Part shown: positions 16,813-25,056 of the stretch, in pieces
Numbering within the stretch: the first letter of the stretch is position 1
Layout: every line of letters begins with the position of its first letter
NCBI RefSeq assembly: GCF_000427665.1
Contig: NZ_KE386572.1
Span: forward strand, 434,001-498,000
Direction of reading: 5' to 3'
Length of the DNA stretch: 64,000 nucleotides
DNA from: Geminicoccus roseus DSM 18922
GTDB lineage: Bacteria > Pseudomonadota > Alphaproteobacteria > Geminicoccales > Geminicoccaceae
The notes under the pieces: generated by a model
The model's database searches: none
The model's input: only the letters and a program-made list of their open reading frames with translations
What the model was told of the DNA's origin: nothing
Made by a program: the position numbers and the translations under genes

Positions 16813-18416
16813 TGACCCGCAACGGCGGCAGCGCTCCGGCCACGTCCGGCTTCGCGCCTTTGCGCCACGCCACCTTTGCGGTGCTGTGGATGGCGACCGT
16901 GCTGGGCAACACCGGCAGCTTCATGCGCGACGTCGCCAGCTCCTGGCTGGTCACCGACCTGTCCGGCTCGCCGGCGGCGGTGGCGCTGGTCCAGGCGGCC
17001 GGCACCCTGCCGGTGTTCCTGCTGGCCATCCCGGCCGGGGTCCTGTCCGACATCCTCGACCGCCGCCGGTTCCTGATCGCGCTCCAGCTGGTCCTGGCCT
17101 CGGTCAGCGCCACGCTGATGGTGTTGTCGCACAATGACCTGCTGAGCGTCGGCTCGCTGGTCGGCCTGACCTTCCTGGGCGGCATCGGCGCTGCCCTGGT
17201 GGGGCCGACCTGGCAGTCGATCGTCCCGGAACTGGTGCCGAAATCCGAGCTGAAGAGCGCCGTGGCGCTGAACTCGCTGGGCATCAACATCGCCCGCTCG
17301 ATCGGCCCGGCGGCGGGCGGCCTGCTGCTGGCAGCCTTCGGCGCAGCGCTCACCTATGGCGCCGACGTGCTGAGCTACCTGGTCGTGATCGGCGCCCTGC
17401 TCTGGTGGAAGCGGCCGCCCCATGCCGACGACGCTCTGTCCGAGCAGTTCCTGGGCGCGTTCCGGGCCGGCCTGCGCTATGCCCGCGCCAGCCGGCCGCT
17501 GCATGTCGTGCTCTGGCGCGCGGCGATGTTCTTCGCCTTTTCCAGCGCGGTCTGGGCCCTCCTGCCGCTGGTCGCCCGCAACGTGCTGGGGGGCGATGCC
17601 GGCTTCTACGGCATCCTGCTGGGTGCGGTGGGTGCCGGCGCCATCCTGGGTGCGCTGCTGCTGCCGCGCCTGCGCGCCCTGGCCGGCCAGGACGGGCTGC
17701 TGCTGGGCGCCGCCGGCGTGACCGCCCTGGTCATGGTCGCCCTGGCGCTGGGCCCGCCGCAATGGGCGGCGGTGGTGATCCTGCTGCTGCTGGGGGCTGC
17801 CTGGATCGTGGCGCTGACCACGCTGAACGGCGCTGCCCAGGCGATCCTGCCGAACTGGGTGCGCGGCCGGGGCCTGGCCGTCTACCTGACCGTGTTCAAC
17901 GGCGCGATGACCGCCGGCAGCCTGGGCTGGGGGGCGGTCGCCGAGGTCCTGGGCGTGCAGCCGACCCTGGCGGTGGGCGCCGCCTGCCTGGTGGCGGCGG
18001 CCCTGGTCGCGCACCGCACCCCGATCCCCGCCGGCGACAGCGACCTCACCCCCTCCAGCCACTGGCCGGAGCCGATCCTGGCGGAACCGGTGCCGCACGA
18101 CCGCGGCCCGGTGATGGTCCTGATCGAGTACCGGGTCGACCCGGCAAGCCGGCCGGCCTTCCTGCGCGCCATCCATCGCCTGGCCGAGGAGCGCCGCCGC
18201 GACGGCGCCTATGGCTGGGGGATCACCGAGGACACCGCCGATCCCGCCCGGCTGGTGGAATGGTTCATGGTGGAATCCTGGGCCGAGCACCTGCGCCAGC
18301 ACCGGCGCGTTTCCCGCGCCGACGCCGACATCCAGCAGGAGATGCTGGCCCTGCACCAGGGCCCGGAGCCGCCGGTCGTCCGCCATTTCCTGGCGATCCG
18401 GCCGGTCCGCGGGTGA
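16812..18416 (+). CDS. MFS exporter with C-terminal soluble domain (MFS_3, EntS-like)
   Basis: 534 residues. Residues about 15-400 contain twelve hydrophobic segments with the MFS loop motif around AGVLSDILDRRRFLI after helix 2. The last about 110 residues (from PVMVLIEYRVDP) form a soluble alpha/beta domain resembling antibiotic-biosynthesis-monooxygenase folds, a combination known in the MFS_3 group of putative exporters. A one-base overlap with DoxX and a GTGA overlap with the porin gene place it in the same unit. It could move the amidohydrolase substrate or product across the inner membrane; direction and ligand are unknown. Confidence 0.85.
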   Translation: MTRNGGSAPATSGFAPLRHATFAVLWMATVLGNTGSFMRDVASSWLVTDLSGSPAAVALVQAAGTLPVFLLAIPAGVLSDILDRRRFLIALQLVLASVSATLMVLSHNDLLSVGSLVGLTFLGGIGAALVGPTWQSIVPELVPKSELKSAVALNSLGINIARSIGPAAGGLLLAAFGAALTYGADVLSYLVVIGALLWWKRPPHADDALSEQFLGAFRAGLRYARASRPLHVVLWRAAMFFAFSSAVWALLPLVARNVLGGDAGFYGILLGAVGAGAILGALLLPRLRALAGQDGLLLGAAGVTALVMVALALGPPQWAAVVILLLLGAAWIVALTTLNGAAQAILPNWVRGRGLAVYLTVFNGAMTAGSLGWGAVAEVLGVQPTLAVGAACLVAAALVAHRTPIPAGDSDLTPSSHWPEPILAEPVPHDRGPVMVLIEYRVDPASRPAFLRAIHRLAEERRRDGAYGWGITEDTADPARLVEWFMVESWAEHLRQHRRVSRADADIQQEMLALHQGPEPPVVRHFLAIRPVRG

Positions 18417-19816
18417 GCATCCCCCTTGCCCATGCCAGCCGCCATGCCTCCCTGGTTCTCGGCCTGGCGCTTCTGCTGGCGGGTTCGGCGGCCGCCCAGG
18501 AACGACCGGCCCAGAAGCCCATGCGCTACGACGAGAACTGGTCGCCGATGCTCGACCCGGCGCGCCGTTCCGCCCCGCTCGACGCGCTCAAGGCGATCCC
18601 GCTGAACGCGGACGGCTCGTGGTACCTGACCCTGGGGGGCGAGCTGCGCGAGCGCTACGAATCCTCGCGCCACCCGGTATTCGGCCTGCGCTCGCCGCCG
18701 AAGAACGACTACCTGCTGCACCGCGCCCTCCTGTTCGGCGACCTCCGGCTCGGGCCGCACGGGCGCGCCTTCGTCGAGCTGGTGAACGGGCTGGTGGGCG
18801 GCTGGGACGGTACCCCGCCCCCCACCCAGAAGGACCAGCTCGACCTGCTCCAGGGCTTTGGCGAACTGACCCTGCCGGCGGCGGGCGGCGAGGCGATGCT
18901 GCGCGCGGGCCGCCAGGAAATCAGCTTCGGCTCGTCACGGCTGGTCTCGGTCCGCGAAGGCCCCAATGTCCGCCGCGCCTTCGACGGCATCCGGACCGCC
19001 TGGACCGGCGAGCCGGGACGGGTCGATGTGTTCCTGGTGCGCCCGGTGTCGCCGGAAACCGGCAGCTTCAACGACGGCAGCGACCAGGACCAGGCGTTCT
19101 GGGGCAGCTACGCCACCGGCCCGGTGCCGGGCGTGCCGGACCTGAAGGCCGACCTCTATTATCTCGGCCTGGAGCGCGACGGTGCCCGCTATGCCCAGGG
19201 TACGGGCACCGAGCACCGCCACACCGTCGGCGCCCGGCTGTTCGGCGAGCGCGCCGGCTTCGACTGGAACGTCGAGGGCGCCTTCCAGTTCGGCTCGTTC
19301 GGCCAGGGCTCGATCCGCGCCTGGACCTTGTCGTCCAATGCCGGGTTCACCTTCACGGGCCTGCCCTTCTCACCGCGCCTGGGCCTCAACGCCGATGCGA
19401 TCAGCGGCGACGGCGACCTTGGCGACGACCGGCTGGAAACCTTCAACCCGCTGTTCCCCAAGCTGCCCTATTTCTCCGAGGCCAACCTGGTGGCCCCGGC
19501 CAACCTGCTGGACATCCAGCCCAACCTGACCCTGGCGCTCACCCCGGCGGTCAGCATGAACCTGGGCTGGAACGCCTTGTGGAAGCAGGCCAAGGCCGAT
19601 GCGTTCTATGCCCCGCCTTTGTCGCCGGTGGCCGGGACCGCCGGCGGCGACAGCCGCTTCATCGGCCAGCAGGCCAGCGTCTCGCTGGAATGGCAGGCGA
19701 CCGAGCAGCTGGTGTTCGGCGGCAGCTATGTCCAGTTCACCCCGGGCAGCGCTACCAGGGAGGCCGGCGGCCGCTCGGGGAATTTCCTCACTGCCTGGAT
19801 GCAGTTCCGGTTCTAG
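18413..19816 (+). CDS. Outer-membrane porin of the alginate-export family
   Basis: 467 residues with a GTG start overlapping the MFS stop. A signal peptide (LVLGLALLLAGSAAAQ) is followed by a mature N-terminus with YDENWSPMLDP and the GELRERYESS strand typical of the alginate_exp domain (AlgE-like beta barrels). Alternating amphipathic strands continue to the C-terminal aromatic WMQFRF, which ends in Phe as outer-membrane proteins usually do. Family members conduct anionic or other small solutes, and alginate biosynthesis genes are absent here. It likely provides the outer-membrane step for the cluster amidohydrolase-DoxX-MFS. Confidence 0.82.
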   Translation: MSIPLAHASRHASLVLGLALLLAGSAAAQERPAQKPMRYDENWSPMLDPARRSAPLDALKAIPLNADGSWYLTLGGELRERYESSRHPVFGLRSPPKNDYLLHRALLFGDLRLGPHGRAFVELVNGLVGGWDGTPPPTQKDQLDLLQGFGELTLPAAGGEAMLRAGRQEISFGSSRLVSVREGPNVRRAFDGIRTAWTGEPGRVDVFLVRPVSPETGSFNDGSDQDQAFWGSYATGPVPGVPDLKADLYYLGLERDGARYAQGTGTEHRHTVGARLFGERAGFDWNVEGAFQFGSFGQGSIRAWTLSSNAGFTFTGLPFSPRLGLNADAISGDGDLGDDRLETFNPLFPKLPYFSEANLVAPANLLDIQPNLTLALTPAVSMNLGWNALWKQAKADAFYAPPLSPVAGTAGGDSRFIGQQASVSLEWQATEQLVFGGSYVQFTPGSATREAGGRSGNFLTAWMQFRF

Positions 19817-19825
19817 CCGCGCCGG

Positions 19826-19841
19826 CCGGCCCGCGGGCCGG
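19826..19841. terminator. GC palindrome between convergent genes
   Basis: A perfect 16-base palindrome lies in the 51-base gap between the convergent porin and stress-protein genes. With no T-run and no loop it is only a weak terminator candidate. Confidence 0.25.
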
Positions 19842-19867
19842 TCGCACGAAGGGTCGCCGGACCGGGG

Positions 19868-20368
19868 TCAGAAGCTCACGCCGACATTCTCGCCGGCATG
19901 CTGCGGGCGCTCGCCGGTGGTCAGCGCCTTCACGTAGCCATAGGCGTGCAGCATGGTGCTGGACGGCGCGTCCCAGTACTCGGCGCGGTGCACGTTGATC
20001 TTGAGCAGGGCGATCCGCGGGTCGTCCGGCCCCTTGGGGAACCAGGTGCGCAGGATCTCCGACCAGAGCTGCTTGACCTTGTCGCGGTCGTGCAGGATCT
20101 CGGCCTGGCCGGTCACCGAGACGTAGTTCTGCTTGTGCTCGTCGGCATAGGTCACCGCCACGTCCGGGATCTTCTGCAGGTCCTCGACCATCTCCGCATC
20201 GTTGTCGGTGAAGAACCAGAGATGGCCGTCGAACTCCGCCTCCACCGTGCCCATCGGCCGGCTGTGCATGGCGCCGTTGGCATGGCGGGTGGTCAGCATC
20301 GCGATCTTGGTGTCCTTGATCAGGCTGACCAGCTTCTCCTTGGCGGCCTGGTCGTTGCGGATTTCCAT
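19868..20368 (-). CDS. Pyridoxamine 5'-phosphate oxidase-family protein (general stress protein 26-like)
   Basis: 166 residues forming a single split-barrel flavin-binding domain. Features are KIAMLTTRHANGAMHSRPM near residues 22-40, the LWFFTDNDAEMVEDL strand-helix, and YVSVTGQAEILHDR. The C-terminal RAEYWDAPSS matches general stress proteins of the GsP26 group, which bind FMN or FAD. It is a cytoplasmic protein of unknown substrate, often stress induced. It is transcribed away from the DUF1127 gene. Confidence 0.85.
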   Translation of the reverse strand: MEIRNDQAAKEKLVSLIKDTKIAMLTTRHANGAMHSRPMGTVEAEFDGHLWFFTDNDAEMVEDLQKIPDVAVTYADEHKQNYVSVTGQAEILHDRDKVKQLWSEILRTWFPKGPDDPRIALLKINVHRAEYWDAPSSTMLHAYGYVKALTTGERPQHAGENVGVSF

Positions 20369-20546
20369 GGGATCCTGCTCCAAAGCTGTCTGCCCGCATG
20401 AACGGTGCAGCCGGCGGGCCAGTTCCATCCGCCAGCCTACCATCCAGGCCGCGCCTCCCCTTGTGACCCTCATCACCGCCGCCAGGTGATCGGCAGCACT
20501 CGCCCTTGCGGCCGAAGCGGCGATCCTGCCTCGCGCCGGGATGGTT

Positions 20547-20567
20547 CTCCCGGCATCGAGTCGGGAG
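20547..20567 (+). promoter_or_regulatory. Hairpin sequestering the ribosome site of the DUF1127 gene
   Basis: The 6-bp arms 20547-20552 and 20562-20567 pair across a 9-base loop, and the right arm contains the GGGAG Shine-Dalgarno sequence, seven bases before the ATG. In the folded state the ribosome site is covered. It could be a simple thermometer-like or RNA-responsive switch; the function is inferred. Confidence 0.4.
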
Positions 20568-20574
20568 CAAGACC

Positions 20575-20829
20575 ATGACCAACCGTACGAGCCTCGTGGC
20601 AGGCATCGCCGCCGTGCAACTGCCCAAGGGAGGCGTTCTGGCCGGGATCGCCCGGGGGATCGCTGGCTACTGGGCAGAGCGCAAGCTCCGTCGGGCAGTG
20701 ATCGACCTGCACAACCAGGACGATTTCGTGCTGCTCGACATGGGGATCCGCCGCGTCGACATCGACGCCGTGGTCCGTCATGGCCGCAGCGCGGTCGAGG
20801 CCGTCGAGCGCTATCGCCACCACCGATGA
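20575..20829 (+). CDS. DUF1127 small protein
   Basis: 84 residues, basic. The DUF1127 core is at about 33-72: YWAERKLRRAVIDLHNQDDF then LLDMGIRRVDID, matching the family pattern of an Arg-rich helix plus L-x-D-[IM]-G-I-x-R. Alphaproteobacterial DUF1127 proteins are short, stress-linked, and at least one (CcaF1 of Rhodobacter) is reported to bind RNA. The start at 20575 has GGGAG upstream; an earlier in-frame ATG at 20506 lacks one. Its ribosome site lies in a hairpin (20547-20567). Confidence 0.82.
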   Translation: MTNRTSLVAGIAAVQLPKGGVLAGIARGIAGYWAERKLRRAVIDLHNQDDFVLLDMGIRRVDIDAVVRHGRSAVEAVERYRHHR

Positions 20830-20899
20830 ATCGCGTTCCGGGCTTGCTCCGGCGCGCCCGGGCGCCGATCCTGTCCGTTCGCGGCGGGAGGACAAGACG

Positions 20900-21805
20900 A
20901 TGTCGGGCGAGGTGGCGATCCTGGATGGCGGCATGGGCCGCGAGCTCCTGCGGATGGGCGCGCCGTTCCGGCAGCCGGAATGGTCCGCCCTGGCCCTGAT
21001 CGAGGCGCCCGAGTTTGTCGGCCGCGCCCATCGGGCGTTCGTGGAGGCGGGGGCCGGCATCGTCACCACCAACAGCTATGCGCTGGTCCCCTTCCATATC
21101 GGCCAGGACCGTTTTGACGCGCAGGCCGAGGAACTGGCCGACCTGGCCGGGCGGATCGCCCGGCGCGAGGCCGACGCCGCCGGCCGCGAGGTGCGGGTGG
21201 CGGGCTCGCTGCCGCCGGTGTTCGGCTCCTACCGGCCGGACCTGTTCGACCCCAAGGGCGCGGTCGAACTGCTGCGCCCGCTGGTCCGGGGCCTTTCGCC
21301 CCATGTCGATTTCTGGCTGGCCGAGACCCTCGGCTCCGCCGCCGAGGCGGCCGCCGTCCGCCAGGCGCTGGGCGACGACCCGCGCCCGCTCTGGGTCTCC
21401 TACACCCTGGCCGACCAGCCGGCCGCCGGTCGCGCCACGCTGCGCTCGGGCGAGAGCGTCGCCAGCGCCGCGGCGGAGGCCCGGGCACTGGGGGCCCAGA
21501 CCCTCCTGTTCAACTGCAGCCCGCCCGAGGTCATGGACCTGGCGATCGGGGAGGCGGCCGACACGCTGCGCGCCGTCCTGCCGCTCGGCGTGTACGCCAA
21601 TGCCTTCGAGCCCAAGCCCGAGCGCGACGCCGCCAATGCCGCGCTCAGCCGGCTGCGCGAGGACACCGACCCGGACGGCTATTTGCGCCATGCCCGCCGC
21701 TGGGTGGCGGCGGGCGCCTCGGTGGTGGGCGGCTGCTGCGGGATCGGCCCGGAGCACATCGCCAGGCTGTCCCAGGCCTTCGCCCAAGCCCAGGGTCAGG
21801 CGTAG
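20900..21805 (+). CDS. Homocysteine S-methyltransferase family protein
   Basis: 301 residues forming a single barrel. The N-terminal [13 protein letters not shown] segment is conserved, and the zinc/homocysteine ligands are Cys206 (NCSPPE) and Cys279-Cys280 ([11 protein letters not shown]). The enzyme transfers a methyl group from S-methylmethionine, betaine or a similar donor to homocysteine, giving methionine. The length is that of the short single-domain MmuM-like proteins. The ATG at 20900 is preceded by GGGAGGA. The last ten bases overlap the end of the convergent dadA gene. Confidence 0.9.
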   Translation: MSGEVAILDGGMGRELLRMGAPFRQPEWSALALIEAPEFVGRAHRAFVEAGAGIVTTNSYALVPFHIGQDRFDAQAEELADLAGRIARREADAAGREVRVAGSLPPVFGSYRPDLFDPKGAVELLRPLVRGLSPHVDFWLAETLGSAAEAAAVRQALGDDPRPLWVSYTLADQPAAGRATLRSGESVASAAAEARALGAQTLLFNCSPPEVMDLAIGEAADTLRAVLPLGVYANAFEPKPERDAANAALSRLREDTDPDGYLRHARRWVAAGASVVGGCCGIGPEHIARLSQAFAQAQGQA

Positions 21806-23049
21806 CGCGACAGCGCCAGGTCGGCGGTGTCGATGTCCGGGCGGCGCCCGGAGATCTGGTCGGCGACCACCCGGGCCGAGCCGCACGCCATGGTCCAGCC
21901 GAGCGTGCCGTGGCCGGTGTTCAGCCACAGATTGTCGTAGCGCGCCCGGCCGATCACCGGCGGCCCGTCCGGGGTCATCGGGCGCAGGCCGCACCAGAAC
22001 TTGGCGTGGTGGTAGTCGCCGCCGTCCGGGAACATGTCGCCCACCGACTTCACCAGGGTCGCCTGGCGGGCGGGGCGGAGTTCCAGGTCGAAGCCGGCCA
22101 CCTCGGCGGTGCCGCCCACCCGGATCCGCTCGCCCAGCCGGGTGATCGCCACCTTGTAGGTCTCGTCCATCACCGTGGATTCCGGCGCGCCGCCGGGATC
22201 GGCGATCGGCACGGTGATCGAGTAGCCCTTCACCGGGAACACCGGCAGGTCGACGCCGTGGCGGCGCAGGAGCAGGGGCGAGTAGCTGCCCAGCGCCACC
22301 AGGTAGGCATCGCCGGACACCCGCTCCGCCGGGGTGCGCACCCCCACTACCCGGCCGTTCTCGGCCTCGATGCCCTCGATCCTGGTGTTGTAGCGGAACT
22401 CCACGCCCTTCTCGGCCGCCATGGCGGCGAGCCTGGTGGTGAAGATGTGGCAGTCGCCGGTCTCGTCGCCGGGCAGGCGCAGCCCCCCCACATACCTGCC
22501 CTGGACGCGGGCCAGCGCCGGCTCGGCGCCGATGCAGCCCTTGGCGTCCAGCACCTCGAACGGCACGCCGCCCTGGCGCAGCACCTCGACGTCATCGCCG
22601 ATATCGTCCAGCTGCGCTTGGGTGCGGAACAGCTGCAGCGTGCCCTGGGAACGCTCGTCATAGCTGATGCCGGTATCGACGCGCAGCTGGACCAGCACGT
22701 CGCGGCTGTACTCGGCCAGCCGCACCATCCGGCTCTTGTTCAGGACGTAGCGGCGCTCGGTGCAGTTGCGCAGCATCGCCGCGATCCAGCGCCACATCGC
22801 CAGGTCGAGCTTCGGGCGCACCACCAGCGGACCGTGCTTCATCATCAGCCACTTGATCGCCTTGAGCGGCACGTGCGGCCCGGCCCAGGGGGTCGAGTAG
22901 CCGGGCGAGACCTCGCCGGCATTGGCGAAGCTGGTCTCCAGGGCCGCCCCCTGCTGGCGGTCGAGCACCACGACCTCGTGGCCCGCCTGGGCCAGCCACC
23001 AGGCGCTGGTCACCCCGATCACGCCGCCGCCAAGGACAATCACCCGCAC
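21796..23049 (-). CDS. dadA: D-amino acid dehydrogenase
   Basis: 417 residues. The FAD-binding Rossmann motif [13 protein letters not shown] is at about 7-19, followed by the DadA-specific [18 protein letters not shown] and, near the C-terminus, [15 protein letters not shown] and [15 protein letters not shown]. It oxidises D-amino acids, chiefly D-alanine, to keto acids and ammonia, passing electrons to the respiratory chain at the inner membrane. I chose the GTG at 23049, eight bases after AGGAG; another GTG at 23055 is too close to it. No alanine racemase gene is next to it. Confidence 0.92.
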   Translation of the reverse strand: MRVIVLGGGVIGVTSAWWLAQAGHEVVVLDRQQGAALETSFANAGEVSPGYSTPWAGPHVPLKAIKWLMMKHGPLVVRPKLDLAMWRWIAAMLRNCTERRYVLNKSRMVRLAEYSRDVLVQLRVDTGISYDERSQGTLQLFRTQAQLDDIGDDVEVLRQGGVPFEVLDAKGCIGAEPALARVQGRYVGGLRLPGDETGDCHIFTTRLAAMAAEKGVEFRYNTRIEGIEAENGRVVGVRTPAERVSGDAYLVALGSYSPLLLRRHGVDLPVFPVKGYSITVPIADPGGAPESTVMDETYKVAITRLGERIRVGGTAEVAGFDLELRPARQATLVKSVGDMFPDGGDYHHAKFWCGLRPMTPDGPPVIGRARYDNLWLNTGHGTLGWTMACGSARVVADQISGRRPDIDTADLALSRYA

Positions 23050-23264
23050 TGCCACTGCTCCTCGCACCCATCTGCACCGGCGCAATGTCGGGGTGGCCGG
23101 ATGGCTCCGCAAGCGGGATCGCGTCGCAGGCGCGCCGTTCCCGCCCAGCCGGGCGCGGCGGCGCGCCACGGGCCATTTGACCCGTCCATGCCCTCGCCCC
23201 TAAGGGAATCGCGCCGACGACGGCTCTGCCGGATCGCCGCGACCTCTTCCAGGATGCCCCGCCC
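23050..23264. promoter_or_regulatory. Divergent promoter region, dadA and amidotransferase
   Basis: 215 bases between the divergent starts. It contains two copies of the 8-base palindrome GGCGCGCC (23129-23136 and 23160-23167) that can pair as hairpin arms, with a small GCCC/GGGC stem between them. In such GC-rich DNA this may be chance. Confidence 0.3.
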
Positions 23265-24140
23265 TTGACCCAGCGTCCGCTCCGCCTGCTCGTCGTCGAA
23301 GGCAACACGCCCGAGACCTGCGACCGCGTCCGCGATCTCACCGGCAAGACCATGTCGGACAACTATGCCGAGGTCCTGCTGCGCGCGGCACCCGAGGCCA
23401 CCGTCGACATCTGCTACCCGGCCTTCCCCGGCGCCAACCTGCCCGATCCCGCCGGGCTGGAAAGCTATGACGGCGTGGCGATCACCGGCTCGGCGCTCAA
23501 CATCTACGATCGCGGCCCGGCGATCGACCCGCAGATCGAGCTGGCCCGGGCGGTCTACCGCTCGCGCGTGCCGTTCTTCGGCTCGTGCTGGGGCCTGCAG
23601 GTGGCGACCGTCGCCGCCGGCGGCGAGGTGCGCAAGAACCCCAAGGGCCGCGAGCTCGGCATCGCCCGCAAGATCACGCTCACCGAGCTCGGCCAGAACC
23701 ACAAGATGCATGCCGGCCGCCCGCCGGTGTTCGACGCGCCCTGCGTCCATATGGACGAGGTCGGGCTCAATCCGGAAGGGCTGCGGGTCACCGCCTTCAA
23801 CCAGGTCTCCGACGTGCAGGCCGGCGAGATCGCCCATGACGGCGGGCTGTTCTGGGGCGTGCAGTACCATCCCGAGTTCAGCCTGCTGGACCTGGCCGCG
23901 ATCATGGTCCGCTACGGGCGGGTGCTCTGGACCGAAGGCTTCTTTCCGGACGAGCAGGCGACAAAGGCGCACATCGCCGACCTGGAGGCGCTGCACGCCG
24001 ACCCTGCGGGCCGCTGGGATCTTGCCTGGCGCTACGGCATCGGCCCGGAGATCATCGAGCCGATGCTGCGCCAGAACGAGATCAGCAACTGGATCGAGCA
24101 TCACGTCCGGCCGACCCGCTCGGCCCGCGGCCGGGTCTGA
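23265..24140 (+). CDS. Class I glutamine amidotransferase domain protein (GMP synthase GATase-like)
   Basis: 291 residues. The triad is Cys108 in FFGSCWGLQ, with His202 and Glu204 in VQYHPEF. The sequence between (VAITGSALNIYD) fits stand-alone GMP-synthase-like amidotransferase domains, which hydrolyse glutamine or gamma-glutamyl bonds. There is no fused synthetase. The start used is TTG at 23265, with AGGA about ten bases upstream; no better in-frame ATG precedes LRLLVVEGN. The stop is three bases from the convergent DJ-1/PfpI gene. The substrate is unknown. Confidence 0.82.
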   Translation: MTQRPLRLLVVEGNTPETCDRVRDLTGKTMSDNYAEVLLRAAPEATVDICYPAFPGANLPDPAGLESYDGVAITGSALNIYDRGPAIDPQIELARAVYRSRVPFFGSCWGLQVATVAAGGEVRKNPKGRELGIARKITLTELGQNHKMHAGRPPVFDAPCVHMDEVGLNPEGLRVTAFNQVSDVQAGEIAHDGGLFWGVQYHPEFSLLDLAAIMVRYGRVLWTEGFFPDEQATKAHIADLEALHADPAGRWDLAWRYGIGPEIIEPMLRQNEISNWIEHHVRPTRSARGRV

Positions 24141-24143
24141 CGC

Positions 24144-24839
24144 TCAGTCCCTGCTGGCGCCGCGGCCGGCCAGTTCCAGCAGCGCCCGGGCGGCAGGTTC
24201 CGAGGAGGCCGGGTTCTGCCCGGTCACCAGCTGCCCGTCCACCTCCACATGGGGCTCGAAGTCGCCCTTCTTGCGGAACACGCCGCCACGCTCCTGCAGC
24301 CGGTCCTCGAGCAGGAAGGGCACGACCTTCTCCAGCCCGACCGCCGCCTCCTCGCCATTGGTGAAGCCGGTGACCTTGCGGCCCTGGACCAGCCAGGCGC
24401 CGTCGGACCGGCGCGCCTCGGTAAGCGCGGCCGGCCCGTGGCAGATTGCGGCCAGCGGCTTGGACGCGGCCACGAAGTTCTCGATCAGCTTGATCGAGGT
24501 GGCGTCGCCGGCCAGGTCCCACATCGGGCCGTGCCCGCCCGGGATGAACAGCGCATCGAACCGGTCCGCCTGCACCTCGGACAGCTTCTCGGTGCTGGCG
24601 AGCTGGGCGGAGGCGGTGTCGTCGGCCTCGAAGCGCCGGGTCGCCTCGGTCTGGCTGTCCGGCGCGCTGCTCTTGGGATCCAGCGGCGGCTGCCCGCCCT
24701 TGGGCGAGGCCAGGGTGATCTCGGCGCCGGCATCCTTGAACACGTAGTAGGGTGCGGCGAGCTCCTCCAGCCAGAACCCGGTCTTGTGGCCGGTGTCGCC
24801 CAGCTGGTCGTGGGAAGTCAGGATCATCAGCACCTTCAT
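24144..24839 (-). CDS. DJ-1/PfpI superfamily protein (HchA-like glutamine amidotransferase domain)
   Basis: 231 residues. The nucleophile elbow has Cys133-His134 in AAICHGPAAL, and Glu25 in GFWLEELAAPY corresponds to the conserved acidic residue of the family. FIPGGHGPMWDL is also conserved. This group of type 1 amidotransferase-like proteins includes glyoxalase III/deglycase-type enzymes acting on reactive aldehydes. It is cytoplasmic, with a clear start and GGAGA upstream. It diverges from the M24 peptidase across a 217-base region holding a 9-bp inverted repeat. Confidence 0.88.
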   Translation of the reverse strand: MKVLMILTSHDQLGDTGHKTGFWLEELAAPYYVFKDAGAEITLASPKGGQPPLDPKSSAPDSQTEATRRFEADDTASAQLASTEKLSEVQADRFDALFIPGGHGPMWDLAGDATSIKLIENFVAASKPLAAICHGPAALTEARRSDGAWLVQGRKVTGFTNGEEAAVGLEKVVPFLLEDRLQERGGVFRKKGDFEPHVEVDGQLVTGQNPASSEPAARALLELAGRGASRD

Positions 24840-24899
24840 GGGGCGTCTCCTTGCCGGGGATGGGCGGAGGATCGGGCCCGTCGCGGCCGGCGACCTTCC

Positions 24900-24943
24900 A
24901 GCACGGCAGATAGATCGCCGCCGCCCAAAACACATGCCGTGCT
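24900..24943. promoter_or_regulatory. Inverted repeat in divergent promoter region
   Basis: Two perfect 9-bp arms (AGCACGGCA at 24900-24908 and TGCCGTGCT at 24935-24943) separated by 26 bases, between the PfpI-like gene (start 24839) and the M24 peptidase gene (start 25057). It could be a shared operator bound by a dimer, or a leader hairpin of either transcript. Confidence 0.4.
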
Positions 24944-25056
24944 CTTAAGGGCAGGCCATCGCTGCTCGACAGGAAGCGCCGCCTGCCGTGTAGTGCGATG
25001 GAAACGGCCGGCCGCCTTGGTGGGCACGCGCCGGTCCATCAGGGAGGCTTCGATCC

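Noticed and set aside
23129-23167. Repeated GGCGCGCC octamers as a mobile element or operator
   Set aside because: Each copy is a pure GC palindrome in DNA of very high GC content, and no other feature supports a function.
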